Source: Clostridium lentum (GTDB taxonomy: Bacteria > Bacillota > Clostridia > Clostridiales > Clostridiaceae). Taken from it: DNA of 64,000 nt. The stretch covers positions 62,001 through 126,000 of the forward strand of contig NZ_JACOOQ010000005.1 of the NCBI RefSeq assembly GCF_014287815.1, given 5' to 3'. The position numbers and the translations under genes were made by a program. Shown here piece by piece: positions 1-8,521 of this stretch (positions within the stretch are counted from its first letter, which is position 1; every line of letters begins with the position of its first letter). The notes under the pieces are model-generated. The model searched no databases, was not told the origin of the DNA, and worked only from the letters and a program-made list of their open reading frames with translations.

Positions 1-787
1 TTGTAATAACTTCATTATTTCTTTGGAATCTTTCATTTTCTTTTATTATTGAGCCGTTTTCAGCAACTATTAAATGACCACTAAATAGTAAATCAGTAGT
101 AGATTCATGAACTCCAGATGATGAGTATACATAAGCTCCAAGGCATCTAGCACTTTGATTTTCAATAAGTGATAATCTATAATCTTTTTTACTTACCAGT
201 TCATTAGAAGCTGAAGGGTTACCAATAATATTAGCACCAGCTATTGAAAGGTATGAACTAGGTGGAATTGTTACCCATAAATCCTCGCAAACTTCCACAC
301 CAAATCTTGCTTCGCCAGCTGTAAATATTAAGTTTGTTCCAAAAGGAATATTATCTTGGAAAGGTAATGATGTGGTTTCATCAATTACGTTAACACCTTC
401 AGTAAACCATCTTTTTTCATAAAATTCACTATAGTTAGGTATATATGATTTTGGAACAATCCCCAATATTTTACCGTTAAATATCATATAAGCACAGTTA
501 TATAATATATTATTATGTAAATGAGGTGCTCCTATGGTTATAAGCATATCTTTGTAAAGAGAGTGTTCAACTATATTTTTGATACCGTTTATAGAGGCAT
601 TTAATAAAGCAGAGTTTAAAAATAAGTCACCACATGTATAAGAAGTTACAGCAAGTTCAGGGAATACTAAGTACTTAACTTCTTTATCATAAGCTTCATC
701 AATACATAAATTTATATTTTCTACATTAAAATCAACATCTGCAACTTTGGTTACAGGACATGCAGACCCTACTTTTATAAAATTCAT
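1..787 (-). CDS. nadE: Glutamine-dependent NAD+ synthetase, N-terminal part (cut by window edge)
   Basis: Reading the - strand from ATG at 787 gives 262 open codons that run off the left edge. The protein begins MNFIKVGSACPVTKVADVDF and shows the nitrilase-type glutaminase domain of large NadE enzymes: PELAVTSYTCGDLF carries the catalytic Glu, VPKSYIPNYSEFYEKRWF the Lys region, and GVEVCEDLWV the nucleophilic Cys. This domain frees ammonia from glutamine for the C-terminal synthetase domain, which amidates deamido-NAD+ to NAD+; that half lies outside the window. A GGAGATGAT ribosome-binding site precedes the start. Recognition is by motif only. Confidence 0.9.
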   Translation of the reverse strand, partial: MNFIKVGSACPVTKVADVDFNVENINLCIDEAYDKEVKYLVFPELAVTSYTCGDLFLNSALLNASINGIKNIVEHSLYKDMLITIGAPHLHNNILYNCAYMIFNGKILGIVPKSYIPNYSEFYEKRWFTEGVNVIDETTSLPFQDNIPFGTNLIFTAGEARFGVEVCEDLWVTIPPSSYLSIAGANIIGNPSASNELVSKKDYRLSLIENQSARCLGAYVYSSSGVHESTTDLLFSGHLIVAENGSIIKENERFQRNNEVIT

Positions 788-1218
788 AATATCATCTCCG
801 TTATTTTAAATTTTAAATAAATTAAGTGATTCAATTTCTCCATAAGAGTCTGTCTCTTATCTTTAGTATTATATTATATAACTAATAAAATACATAAGCG
901 GAGGTTTGTTTCATATATAATGATAAAAGGAAAACCTTAGAAAATCAATGATTTATATTGTGTAATGTGGTTAAAATACAAGATAAAATGCCAAAGTAAG
1001 GAATATAAATAAAAAGTATATAGGAATATTAAAAGAGTTAATAAAAAACTTATTTAATAATAAAAAATATCTTGATAAGTGTTAAATAGTATGATAATAT
1101 AAGAATATACCAGTTAATGGTAAAGATAATATACTATTTTATACCAATATGATATATAATTTAATATAACAAAAGATAAATATAAGAATGGATTAATGGT
1201 TGAAAGGGGGAATAATTA
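788..1218. other. Divergent intergenic region, nadE / nfeD
   Basis: This AT-rich gap separates two divergent genes. On the + strand TTGATA (1072-1077) and TAATAT (1095-1100) are 17 bases apart and could form a promoter for the nfeD-SPFH pair. I see no convincing small gene, RNA or hairpin in it. Confidence 0.4.
1072..1100 (+). promoter_or_regulatory. Candidate sigma-A promoter for the nfeD operon
   Basis: TTGATA, a 17-base spacer, then TAATAT. It lies about 120 bases upstream of the GTG start at 1219. The -10 match is only moderate. Confidence 0.35.
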
Positions 1219-1647
1219 GTGTTTGAAATAATAATTTGGTTATTAATTGCATTTTTAGTTGTAGTAATAGATATAGTAACTAGCAGCTTTATATTTATGT
1301 GGTTTTCCATTGGGGCAATTGTAGCAATAATTTTATCATTACTAGGACTAGCAATAAAAATACAAATACTTGCATTTTTGATTATAGGAATTGCTATGGT
1401 GTGTGTAGGATACCCATGGGTAAAGAAAAAATTTAAAGTTGAAAAGAATCATATACCATTGATGGAACAAACTTATATTGGAAAAATAATGATAGCAGAA
1501 AAAGATATTGATGAAAAAAGTGAGATAAAGGTAAGCGGTATATATTGGACAGTTATCAATAAAGGATCTAAGATCAATAAAGGTGATAAATTTGTAATTA
1601 CAGGTATTGAAGGGAATAAATTAACTGTAAAATTAAAGGAGGATTAA
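1219..1647 (+). CDS. NfeD-like membrane protein
   Basis: 142 residues starting with GTG behind AAAGGGGG. The first ~70 residues are hydrophobic (IIIWLLIAFLVVVIDIV, then further segments to about residue 68). A hydrophilic C-terminal half with the YIGKIMIAEKDIDEKSEIKVSG pattern resembles the OB-fold domain of short NfeD proteins. Members of this family sit next to SPFH/stomatin genes and are thought to act with them in membrane organisation. That is the context here: the SPFH gene begins two bases after this stop. The family call rests on topology and neighbour; the precise role is unknown. Confidence 0.75.
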   Translation: MFEIIIWLLIAFLVVVIDIVTSSFIFMWFSIGAIVAIILSLLGLAIKIQILAFLIIGIAMVCVGYPWVKKKFKVEKNHIPLMEQTYIGKIMIAEKDIDEKSEIKVSGIYWTVINKGSKINKGDKFVITGIEGNKLTVKLKED

Positions 1648-1648
1648 T

Positions 1649-2587
1649 ATGGGATTAATAGTTTTAGTAATAGTACTTGCGATAGTATTGTTTGTAGTAT
1701 TATCATCAGTAAAAGTAGTAAACACAGGATATTTGTATGTGGTAGAAAGATTAGGGCAGTTCAGTAGGATACTTGAACCAGGTTGGCATTTCATCATTCC
1801 AGGTATTGATTTTGTTAGAAAGAAAGTTTCAACTAAACAACAAATTTTAGATGTACCACCACAATCAGTAATTACTAAGGATAATGTTAAGATTTCAGTT
1901 GATAATGTTATTTTCTATAAAATGCTTAATGCAAAGGATGCAGTTTATAATATTGAAGACTATAAATCAGGTATTGTTTATTCAGCAACAACTAATATAA
2001 GAAATATATTAGGTAACATGACACTAGATGAAATATTAAGTGGAAGAGATTTGATTAATCAAAACTTATTAAGCATAATTGACGAGGTTACAGATGCTTA
2101 CGGTATTAAGATACTATCAGTGGAAATTAAAAACATAATTCCACCAGAAGAAATACAAGAAGCTATGGAAAAACAAATGAAAGCTGAAAGAGATAAGAGA
2201 GCTATGATCCTTCAAGCAGAAGGGTTAAGACAATCTCAAATTGAAAAAGCAGAAGGTGAAAAACAAGCTAAAATATTAGCTGCAGAAGCTGAAAAACAAG
2301 CTAATATTAGAAGAGCAGAAGGTTTAAGAGAATCTCAATTACTTGAAGCTGAAGGTAAAGCTAAGGCTATTGAACAAATTGCCAAAGCAGAAGCTGAAGC
2401 AATTATGAAAGTTAACCAAGCTATTATTAACTCTGGTACTGATGAAAGAGTTATAGCACTTAAACAAGTTGAAGCTCTTAAAGAAATGGCTAATAATCCA
2501 GCTAATAAGCTTATATTACCAAATGAGACTTTATCATCATTAGGTAGTATTGCTGCCATTGGGGAAATGCTTAAAAAAGATAAATAA
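1649..2587 (+). CDS. SPFH/band-7 (stomatin/QmcA-like) membrane protein
   Basis: 312 residues behind AAAGGAGG. There is one N-terminal membrane segment (IVLVIVLAIVLFVVLSSVKVV). The SPFH domain follows (about 25-190), with the family's VVERLGQFSRILEPGWHFIIPGID and QILDVPPQSVITKDNVKISVDNVIFYK blocks. A long Ala/Glu/Lys-rich coiled coil (about 175-265) contains the repeated units AEGLRQSQ, AEGEKQAK and AEGLRESQ. Such proteins form large membrane-attached oligomers. It is almost certainly co-transcribed with the NfeD-like gene and ends at a strong terminator. QmcA-like is the closest description. Confidence 0.88.
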   Translation: MGLIVLVIVLAIVLFVVLSSVKVVNTGYLYVVERLGQFSRILEPGWHFIIPGIDFVRKKVSTKQQILDVPPQSVITKDNVKISVDNVIFYKMLNAKDAVYNIEDYKSGIVYSATTNIRNILGNMTLDEILSGRDLINQNLLSIIDEVTDAYGIKILSVEIKNIIPPEEIQEAMEKQMKAERDKRAMILQAEGLRQSQIEKAEGEKQAKILAAEAEKQANIRRAEGLRESQLLEAEGKAKAIEQIAKAEAEAIMKVNQAIINSGTDERVIALKQVEALKEMANNPANKLILPNETLSSLGSIAAIGEMLKKDK

Positions 2588-2602
2588 TAAATTATGTTAA
2601 TT

Positions 2603-2628
2603 AAGGAACTCTTGTGAGTTCCTTTTTT
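2603..2628 (+). terminator. Intrinsic terminator after SPFH gene
   Basis: AAGGAACTC / GAGTTCCTT stem with a TTGT loop, followed by a T run. Confidence 0.9.
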
Positions 2629-2713
2629 AGTTACATTATCATTGAAAAGGTATTGAAATATAGATATAATAACAATTAATTGAAAATATGTAATATTTTA
2701 TAAGGTGATAAAA

Positions 2714-2965
2714 ATGGATATCAGAAAGATTAAAATGGAAGATGCAAATAGTTATTTAGAAATGCTTTTAAATTCAGAACTTGATAAATGGGCTAGAGAA
2801 AATAATCTAACAAGGCTTGAACTTACTGTTGTTTCTTCTAATATAGTAGCTAAACATCTTTATGAAAAGAATGGATTTAAAATAGAAGGCACTAGAAAAA
2901 ATGCAATGATTATAGATGATAAATATGTAGATGAATACTATATGGCCAAGCTATATAAAGATTAA
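2714..2965 (+). pseudogene. Internally deleted GNAT acetyltransferase remnant
   Basis: The frame encodes 83 residues from ATG 2714, with AAGGTGAT just upstream. The in-frame GTG at 2705 overlaps that site and is less likely. The N-terminus (IRKIKMEDANSYLEMLLN) looks like the start of a GNAT domain. It then joins directly to the C-terminal part, LDKWARENNLTRLELTVVSSNIVAKHLYEKNGFKIEGTRKNAM, which includes the typical A..LYEKNGF motif. GNAT enzymes of this type are usually about 160-180 residues, so some 80-90 residues with the central acetyl-CoA binding loop appear deleted. It is probably non-functional. Confidence 0.65.
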
Positions 2966-3071
2966 TGTTATTTCATAAAAAGCTTATCTTCAGTTTTAGC
3001 AGTTTTAATTTATTATATTCTACTGTATAATTATGTATAAAATGTAAAAGTAAAGAGGGGTGGGGATTTAA

Positions 3072-3143
3072 ATGTTAGATAGAATTGTAATGTATTTAGT
3101 GCAAGCTAGGTACTATTTAGAAAGTTCCCTTGCTATAGGTTGA
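3072..3143 (+). CDS. Possible 23-residue ORF or gene fragment
   Basis: ATG TTA GAT ... TGA encodes MLDRIVMYLVQARYYLESSL plus three residues, behind a purine-rich AGAGGGGTGGGG. It lies between two other gene remnants. It could be the surviving start of the gene whose C-terminus is at 3154-3402, or chance. No homology is recognised. Confidence 0.25.
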   Translation: MLDRIVMYLVQARYYLESSLAIG

Positions 3144-3153
3144 AGAAGATAAG

Positions 3154-3402
3154 ATGAAAGATGAATATATCTTACAAGTGCGGAATATGTGTAAGATATT
3201 ATATCCTCTTAATATTAATATAGATTATTTTCCAACCAATTTTATTGTGAAAGATGAAGTGCTTTGGTATATAGATTATGAGTGCAATGAATATATGGAG
3301 CAGTGGAATTTTGAAAACTGGGGAATAGAATACTGGTCTAAAACTAAAGACTTTAGGGAATATGCTCTAAAAGATAAAAAGGAAAAAAATAATATGGAAT
3401 AA
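3154..3402 (+). pseudogene. C-terminal fragment resembling an APH/choline-kinase-type phosphotransferase
   Basis: 82 residues. NIDYFPTNFIVKDEVLWYIDYE matches the pattern of the catalytic loop (xxDxxxxN) and metal-binding segment (IDxE) of aminoglycoside/choline-kinase-like phosphotransferases. YMEQWNFENWGIEYW follows. The N-terminal lobe, which holds the ATP-binding site, is missing and the frame has no good ribosome-binding site. I infer a decayed gene; with the neighbouring GNAT remnant this makes a small degraded patch. The family assignment is by motif only. Confidence 0.45.
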
Positions 3403-3415
3403 AGGGGAGGAATAA

Positions 3416-5122
3416 GTGGAGATAGGAATGTGGACAAAGCTTGCAATTATCGCAATGCTTATAGTGTTATTTATTTGTACAGTGTATTTTAGCAGTAGTA
3501 AAAGAAAAGAAAAATTGTTTTTAAAATATAATAAGAGTTTTGGTAAAGAACCGCAAAACTATAATAAAGAAGCTAATATAGAGTTTTTAAAAGATTTTTA
3601 CAAAGCCAGGAAAGAAAATGAAAATGAAAATGAAGAAGAGGTAATTGATGAAATTACCTGGAATGATTTGGATATGAATAATGTATTTCAAAGGATAAAT
3701 TATACTAATACTACCCTAGGTGAAGCATATTTATATAAAAGTATTAAGGAAATAAAGTATAGTAAAGAAAAATGGGATGAATTAGAAGGGCTTATTAAGG
3801 TGTTTTCAGAAAATGAAGACTTAAGAAATGAAATTAGATACAATCTTTCTACCATTGGAAAACTAAATGATCCAAAAGTATTTAATTTTATATATAGACC
3901 ACAATTTAATAAGGTGCAAGGATATTTTAAATATCCTATTTTAGCAGGAGGATTTATTGCTTCGCTGCTGTTATGTATTATAAATTCTAAAATAGGAATT
4001 GGATTATCCATATTTTTCTTTTGTGCCAATATACTATTTTATCAAAGTGGTAAAACTGTCTTAGAAGATAGCTTTAAGATTATGAATTATTTAATAAATA
4101 ATGTTATTGTTTGTCAGAAGTTATGTAAAATAAATCATAAGGAATTTAGAAAATATAAAAAGAAATTTAGAAAGATATTAGCTAATTGTAGAGAGTTAAA
4201 TAAGATAAAGAGATATAGCTATTCATTAGTAAGAAAAAATAGTTCAGCATTGCTAGATGCTGATTTAGTTTTAGAGTATTTAAAGATGTTTTTTATGGTA
4301 GATATAATAGCATATCATAATATGGCCTCCATATTAGAAAAGAATAAAAAAGAATTCCAAGAAATATATGATTTAATAGCAATGATAGATTTTGCCTTAT
4401 CTGTAGCTTATTATAGGGCAAGCCTTCAAGAATTCTGTCAGCCTATATTTTTAGAGAAAGATTATATAGAGTTGGAAAACCTTTATCATCCTCTTATTGA
4501 TGAGCCAGTGAAAAATTCCATTTTCATAAAGGACAACATAATATTTACTGGGTCAAATGCTTCAGGAAAATCTACTTTTATTAAAGCTATAGCTTTAAAT
4601 TGTATTTTGGCACAAGGATTGAATACAGCTTTATGTTCTAGCTATAAATGTAAGTTTTCTAAGGTTGTGACATCAATGGCCATTAAGGATGATATCTTAG
4701 AAGGAGATAGTTACTTTATTGCAGAAATAAAAAGTTTAAAGAGACTATTAAATTCATTAAATGGTGAAATACGTGTTTTAGCTTTTATAGATGAAATCTT
4801 AAAGGGGACAAATACCGTTGAAAGAATAGCTGCCTCTGCATCTATCTTAGATTATGGCAAAGAATCAAAGGCTAAGATTTTAGTGGCTACCCATGATATG
4901 GAACTTACAGAGATGCTAGGAGAAAAATATGATAATTATCATTTTAGAGAAACAGTGACAGATAAAGAAGTGTTATTTGATTATAAGCTTCATAAGGGGC
5001 CTTCTAAAACAAGAAATGCCATTAAATTGTTAAAGGCAATGGATTTTGATAAAGAGGTTGTAAATACAGCCAATGAAATCTATAGTGATTTTATAATTAA
5101 TAAGAAATGGGACAGGCTATAA
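3416..5122 (+). CDS. Membrane-anchored MutS-family ATPase (paralogue 1)
   Basis: 568 residues from GTG behind GGGGAGG. The C-terminal ~200 residues are the MutS ATPase domain: the family's P-loop TGSNASGKSTF (about 376-386), the Walker B FIDEILKGTNTVERIAAS and the VATHDMELTEML switch. The MutS mismatch-recognition and connector domains are absent. Instead there is an N-terminal membrane segment (LAIIAMLIVLFICTVYF) and a hydrophobic pair around residues 175-210. A similarly built paralogue lies at 6597-8216. MutS-like proteins of this type are annotated in clostridia but have no proven mismatch-repair role; a membrane-linked DNA or nucleotide function is inference only. The next gene starts ten bases later. 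Confidence 0.8.
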   Translation: MEIGMWTKLAIIAMLIVLFICTVYFSSSKRKEKLFLKYNKSFGKEPQNYNKEANIEFLKDFYKARKENENENEEEVIDEITWNDLDMNNVFQRINYTNTTLGEAYLYKSIKEIKYSKEKWDELEGLIKVFSENEDLRNEIRYNLSTIGKLNDPKVFNFIYRPQFNKVQGYFKYPILAGGFIASLLLCIINSKIGIGLSIFFFCANILFYQSGKTVLEDSFKIMNYLINNVIVCQKLCKINHKEFRKYKKKFRKILANCRELNKIKRYSYSLVRKNSSALLDADLVLEYLKMFFMVDIIAYHNMASILEKNKKEFQEIYDLIAMIDFALSVAYYRASLQEFCQPIFLEKDYIELENLYHPLIDEPVKNSIFIKDNIIFTGSNASGKSTFIKAIALNCILAQGLNTALCSSYKCKFSKVVTSMAIKDDILEGDSYFIAEIKSLKRLLNSLNGEIRVLAFIDEILKGTNTVERIAASASILDYGKESKAKILVATHDMELTEMLGEKYDNYHFRETVTDKEVLFDYKLHKGPSKTRNAIKLLKAMDFDKEVVNTANEIYSDFIINKKWDRL

Positions 5123-5132
5123 AGGGTAGAAA

Positions 5133-5732
5133 ATGATTTATTTAAAGGATATTAGTGAATTTATTTTTTTATGTAATGAACCAAAAAAAGCAGATATTAT
5201 TTTTTTGCCAGGAGGATCATATCCAGAGATTGCAGAAGAGGGTGCAAGGCTTTGGAAAGAAGGATATGCACCATATGTATTGCCCTCTGGAAGGTATAGC
5301 AAGCTTCTAGGGAGTTTTTCTGGCGTAGCTTCCAAGAATCATATATATAATAAAGAATATGAAACAGAATGGGAATTCCTTAAAGATGTATTAATTAAAA
5401 ACGGCGTCAAGGAAGAGGCAATATTAAAAGAAGATAAAGCAACTTTTACATATGAAAATGCTTTATATTCAAAAATGGTTACCGATAAATTAGATATGGA
5501 AATAAAAACTGCAATTATCTGTTGCAAAAGCTTTCATGCAAGACGTTGTCTTATGTACTATGAAACTGTATATGAGAACACTAATTTTATTATTTGCCCT
5601 TCAGAAGTTAAAGGGATTAATAAGGAAAATTGGTTTAGTAGTGAAGAAGGTATAATTACTGTTTTGGGAGAGCTTGAAAGGTGTGGAAATCAGTTTAAAG
5701 ATATATTTAAAGATAAGTATATAAGAAAATAG
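5133..5732 (+). CDS. YdcF/ElyC/SanA-like DUF218 protein
   Basis: 199 residues. The N-terminal ADIIFLPGGSYPEIAEEGARLWKEGYAPYVLPSG is the DUF218 signature (LGGG....R...A..L...G..P.ivvSG). Later come ENALYSKMV and TAIICCKSFHARRC, matching the E(N)...N and T..FH.RR positions of the family. DUF218 members often act on cell-envelope intermediates, but their substrates are largely unknown. There is no signal peptide, so this is probably cytoplasmic. It sits ten bases behind the MutS-like gene and ends in a terminator, so the two look co-transcribed. Confidence 0.75.
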   Translation: MIYLKDISEFIFLCNEPKKADIIFLPGGSYPEIAEEGARLWKEGYAPYVLPSGRYSKLLGSFSGVASKNHIYNKEYETEWEFLKDVLIKNGVKEEAILKEDKATFTYENALYSKMVTDKLDMEIKTAIICCKSFHARRCLMYYETVYENTNFIICPSEVKGINKENWFSSEEGIITVLGELERCGNQFKDIFKDKYIRK

Positions 5733-5754
5733 AGTGGAAAAAACACTCTATTTT
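5730..5754 (+). terminator. Intrinsic terminator overlapping the DUF218 stop codon
   Basis: TAGAGTG / CACTCTA stem around an A-rich loop, followed by TTTT. The stem begins with the TAG stop itself. Confidence 0.75.
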
Positions 5755-5831
5755 ACTTTGTTAAACTTTATTTTTAAAAGGTAAATAATATGTTATACTA
5801 AATAATAATTAATATTAGGAGTTGAAAAAGT

Positions 5832-6581
5832 ATGAACATAATTATTTCACCAGCAAAAAAGATGAATGTAAATAATGATGATTTAGTTAATGAATATAAA
5901 CCAGTATTTATGGATAAAACAAATATCCTTTATGATAAATTGAAATCTCTTTCTTATGATGAATTAAAGAAGCTGCTTGTATGTAATGATGATATAGCAG
6001 AATTAAATTATGATAGGTATAAATATATGAATTTAGATAAAAATCTATCGCCAGCAATTTTGACATATGAAGGAATTCAATATAAATATATGTCGCCAGA
6101 TTCTTTTTCTGAAGAAGAATTTAACTATATAAAATCTCATTTAAAGATTTTATCAGGATTTTATGGTGTGCTTAATCCTTTTGATGGAGTAGTACCTTAT
6201 AGATTAGAAATGCAAGCAAAACTTAAGGTAGATGATAAGAAAAATCTTTATGAATTTTGGGGGGATAGCCTGTACAATGAATTAAGAAAAGAAAGTAATG
6301 TGATCTTGAATTTAGCATCAAAGGAATATAGTAAATGTATAGAGAAATATTTAAGTGAAGATGATGTTTTTATAACTTGTGTCTTTGGGGAACTTAATGA
6401 AGATGGAAAAATAAAAGTTAAAGCTACAGAGGCTAAAATGGCTAGAGGACTAATGGTAAGATATATGGCTTCTAATAATATTACAGAGATAGATGATATT
6501 AAGAAATTCGTTGACTTATCATTTAAGTATTCAGCAGAATATTCTACTGATAAAGAATTTGTTTTTTTAAAACAAATATAA
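5832..6581 (+). CDS. yaaA: YaaA-family peroxide-stress protein (UPF0246)
   Basis: 249 residues, the usual length of the family, behind TTAGGAG. The start MNIIISPAKKMN and the blocks ILTYEGIQYKYM, LKILSGFYGVLNPFDGVVPYRLEM and EFWGDSLYNEL are diagnostic. In E. coli YaaA lowers intracellular iron available for Fenton chemistry during peroxide stress, and structural work links the fold to DNA binding. The gene lies 15 bases ahead of the second MutS-like ATPase, suggesting joint transcription. Confidence 0.92.
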   Translation: MNIIISPAKKMNVNNDDLVNEYKPVFMDKTNILYDKLKSLSYDELKKLLVCNDDIAELNYDRYKYMNLDKNLSPAILTYEGIQYKYMSPDSFSEEEFNYIKSHLKILSGFYGVLNPFDGVVPYRLEMQAKLKVDDKKNLYEFWGDSLYNELRKESNVILNLASKEYSKCIEKYLSEDDVFITCVFGELNEDGKIKVKATEAKMARGLMVRYMASNNITEIDDIKKFVDLSFKYSAEYSTDKEFVFLKQI

Positions 6582-6596
6582 GCTGAGGAGGGTAAT

Positions 6597-8216
6597 ATGG
6601 GATATTTAATGATTTTAATTATAGTTATTTTTGCAGTATATTATGTAGTAAATGACAAAAAAGGAAAATTAGAAGTTTTTAAAAGATATCATGGAGAGGA
6701 AAAGAGGATAGTTACAGCTATAGATGACATAAGATGCTTTTTTGATATGAGAGAGGAAGATGAATATACATTAGATGATCAGACTTGGTATGATTTGAAT
6801 ATGGATGAAGTATTTAGAAAAATAGATAGAAGTTACTCCAGTGTGGGAGAAGCAATTTTGTATAGTATGCTAAGAAATCCTCTTATTAATAAAGAAGAAA
6901 TAGTTGAAAGAGGAAAGAATATAGAAGCTATAAAAAATGATATAGACTTAAGAGCTAAACTAAAGTTAATTTTCTTTAACTTGGGATATGATAAGAAGAA
7001 TAGGTTTATTGAAATGATTGAAAGCGAAAGAAAACCTAATAAGAGTAAGTATATAATATACAATATCTTAGGGAAAGTAATGCCCATAACATTTTTACTA
7101 CTGTCCATATTTCTACAAAGACCAGAATTTTTAGCTGCCTTGGCTTTAAATATGTGGATTAATCTTTTTATTGCAGAAAAGGAACGTAAAAATGTTTCCA
7201 CTGGAGGCCTTATTTATTTAAATAGGATGCTAGATGCAGCAGAAAAGATAGGTAAACTTAAAGGTGAGAGTATAGTAAATAATGAAGAAATAAAAAAGGT
7301 TATGAAAGGGCTTCAGGGAGTTGTAAGTAAGATAAGCATAATACATATTTTTACCATGTATGGAGGGTTTCTTGAAATATTTTCAGTACCATTTTTAACT
7401 GTTGAAAGTGCTTACTATGGAGTAATTAATGAATTAAATGATAAAAAGGAAAGTATCTTAAAGCTATACGAACTTTTAGGAGAAATAGAAGCATATATAT
7501 CTATATGTGGATTCATAGAGGCTAAGGAAGAATATATAACAAAGCCTGTGTTTAAAAATCAGGTTAATATAAATATAGTAAATGGAATACATCCATTACT
7601 AGAAGAACCTGTTGCCAATACAATACATTTAAATAAAAAGGGAATGGTGCTTACAGGAAGCAATATGTCTGGTAAATCAACATTCTTAAGGATGGTGGGA
7701 GTAAATATTATTCTTGCGCAAGTTTTTGATTTGGTACTAGCAGAAAAATATGAAGGCTCAATATTTAATATAGTTACTTCAATAAGTCCTAAGGATGATG
7801 TTAATGCTGGAAAAAGCTATTATATGGCAGAAGTTGAGGGGATTCTTAGAATTATTGAAGCACTTAAAAAAGAAGTACCTGTATTTTGCATGATAGATGA
7901 AATATTTAGAGGGACAAATCCTATTGAAAGAGTTGCATCATCGGCTGCAATTTTAGAATATATAAACAGATATAATGCCATAACATTTGTGGCTACTCAT
8001 GATAGAGAGCTAACGGATATGTTAAATGATAAATATGAATTTAGGTATTTTGCTGAAAATGTTGATAAGAAAAATGGAATGACTTTTGATTATAAGATAA
8101 AAAATGGAATATCTAAAACTAGAAATGCCATTAAGGTGTTAGAATATGTAGGATATCCTAAGGAAATAACTGAATATTCTAAAGAATATGCTAAAGAGCT
8201 TGATAAAATAATCTGA
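6597..8216 (+). CDS. Membrane-anchored MutS-family ATPase (paralogue 2)
   Basis: 539 residues behind GAGGAGGG. The layout matches the gene at 3416: an N-terminal membrane segment (LMILIIVIFAVYYVV), a helical middle with a hydrophobic stretch near 155-185, and a C-terminal MutS ATPase with P-loop TGSNMSGKSTF (about 351-361), Walker B MIDEIFRGTNPIERVASS and VATHDRELTDML. Both proteins share the W.DL.MD.VF..I motif near residue 65 and the GISKTRNAIKVL-type tail. It lacks the mismatch-binding domain of true MutS. Function is unknown; the two paralogues may form a heterodimer, which is inference from shared layout and position. Confidence 0.8.
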   Translation: MGYLMILIIVIFAVYYVVNDKKGKLEVFKRYHGEEKRIVTAIDDIRCFFDMREEDEYTLDDQTWYDLNMDEVFRKIDRSYSSVGEAILYSMLRNPLINKEEIVERGKNIEAIKNDIDLRAKLKLIFFNLGYDKKNRFIEMIESERKPNKSKYIIYNILGKVMPITFLLLSIFLQRPEFLAALALNMWINLFIAEKERKNVSTGGLIYLNRMLDAAEKIGKLKGESIVNNEEIKKVMKGLQGVVSKISIIHIFTMYGGFLEIFSVPFLTVESAYYGVINELNDKKESILKLYELLGEIEAYISICGFIEAKEEYITKPVFKNQVNINIVNGIHPLLEEPVANTIHLNKKGMVLTGSNMSGKSTFLRMVGVNIILAQVFDLVLAEKYEGSIFNIVTSISPKDDVNAGKSYYMAEVEGILRIIEALKKEVPVFCMIDEIFRGTNPIERVASSAAILEYINRYNAITFVATHDRELTDMLNDKYEFRYFAENVDKKNGMTFDYKIKNGISKTRNAIKVLEYVGYPKEITEYSKEYAKELDKII

Positions 8217-8294
8217 TTTATGTATCTTTAAGAATATAAAGCGTCCAAACTGTACAAAATAATAAGGAGCCGGAGCAGGGTTACGTATTTTTTT

Positions 8295-8323
8295 GCTGCA
8301 TGCATAAGCATGTGGCTTTTTTT
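8295..8323 (+). terminator. Intrinsic terminator upstream of purine operon
   Basis: GCTGCATGC / GCATGTGGC stem (two G-U pairs) with an ATAA loop, then seven T residues. It closes the MutS-like transcript or an attenuator-like leader. Confidence 0.75.
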
Positions 8324-8419
8324 ATATATAAATATATATATTTATATATGAAACTGCCGATAATATTCGTAAAATGTATAAATTAAATTCCTTAATTGGT
8401 ATAAAAAGAGAAAAATGCA

Positions 8420-8451
8420 TTGACAAAGTAAAAATTCATTGTTAGTATAAT
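8420..8451 (+). promoter_or_regulatory. Candidate promoter of the purine operon
   Basis: Perfect TTGACA at 8420-8425 and perfect TATAAT at 8446-8451, but with a 20-base spacer, longer than the usual 17. This suggests a weak or activator-dependent promoter. It lies about 70 bases before purL. Confidence 0.45.
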
Positions 8452-8521
8452 AATATAAACGAAAAATAATTACATAAAATAAATTAATATTCGTATTCTC
8501 AAAACTGAATGGAGGCATGAA

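Larger units (their letters stand above)
8217..8521. other. Intergenic region between MutS-like gene and purine operon
   Basis: It contains a terminator at 8295-8323 and the promoter region of purL. The G/C-richer patch before the terminator (8261-8286) could be part of a structured leader, but I do not recognise it as any riboswitch class. Repeats of TAATATTCGTA at 8371-8381 and near 8487-8497 are noted separately. Confidence 0.4.

Noticed and set aside
2335..2559. Open frame on the - strand inside the SPFH gene
   Set aside because: Antisense to a repetitive Ala/Glu coiled coil that avoids stops on both strands; the + strand gene is certain.
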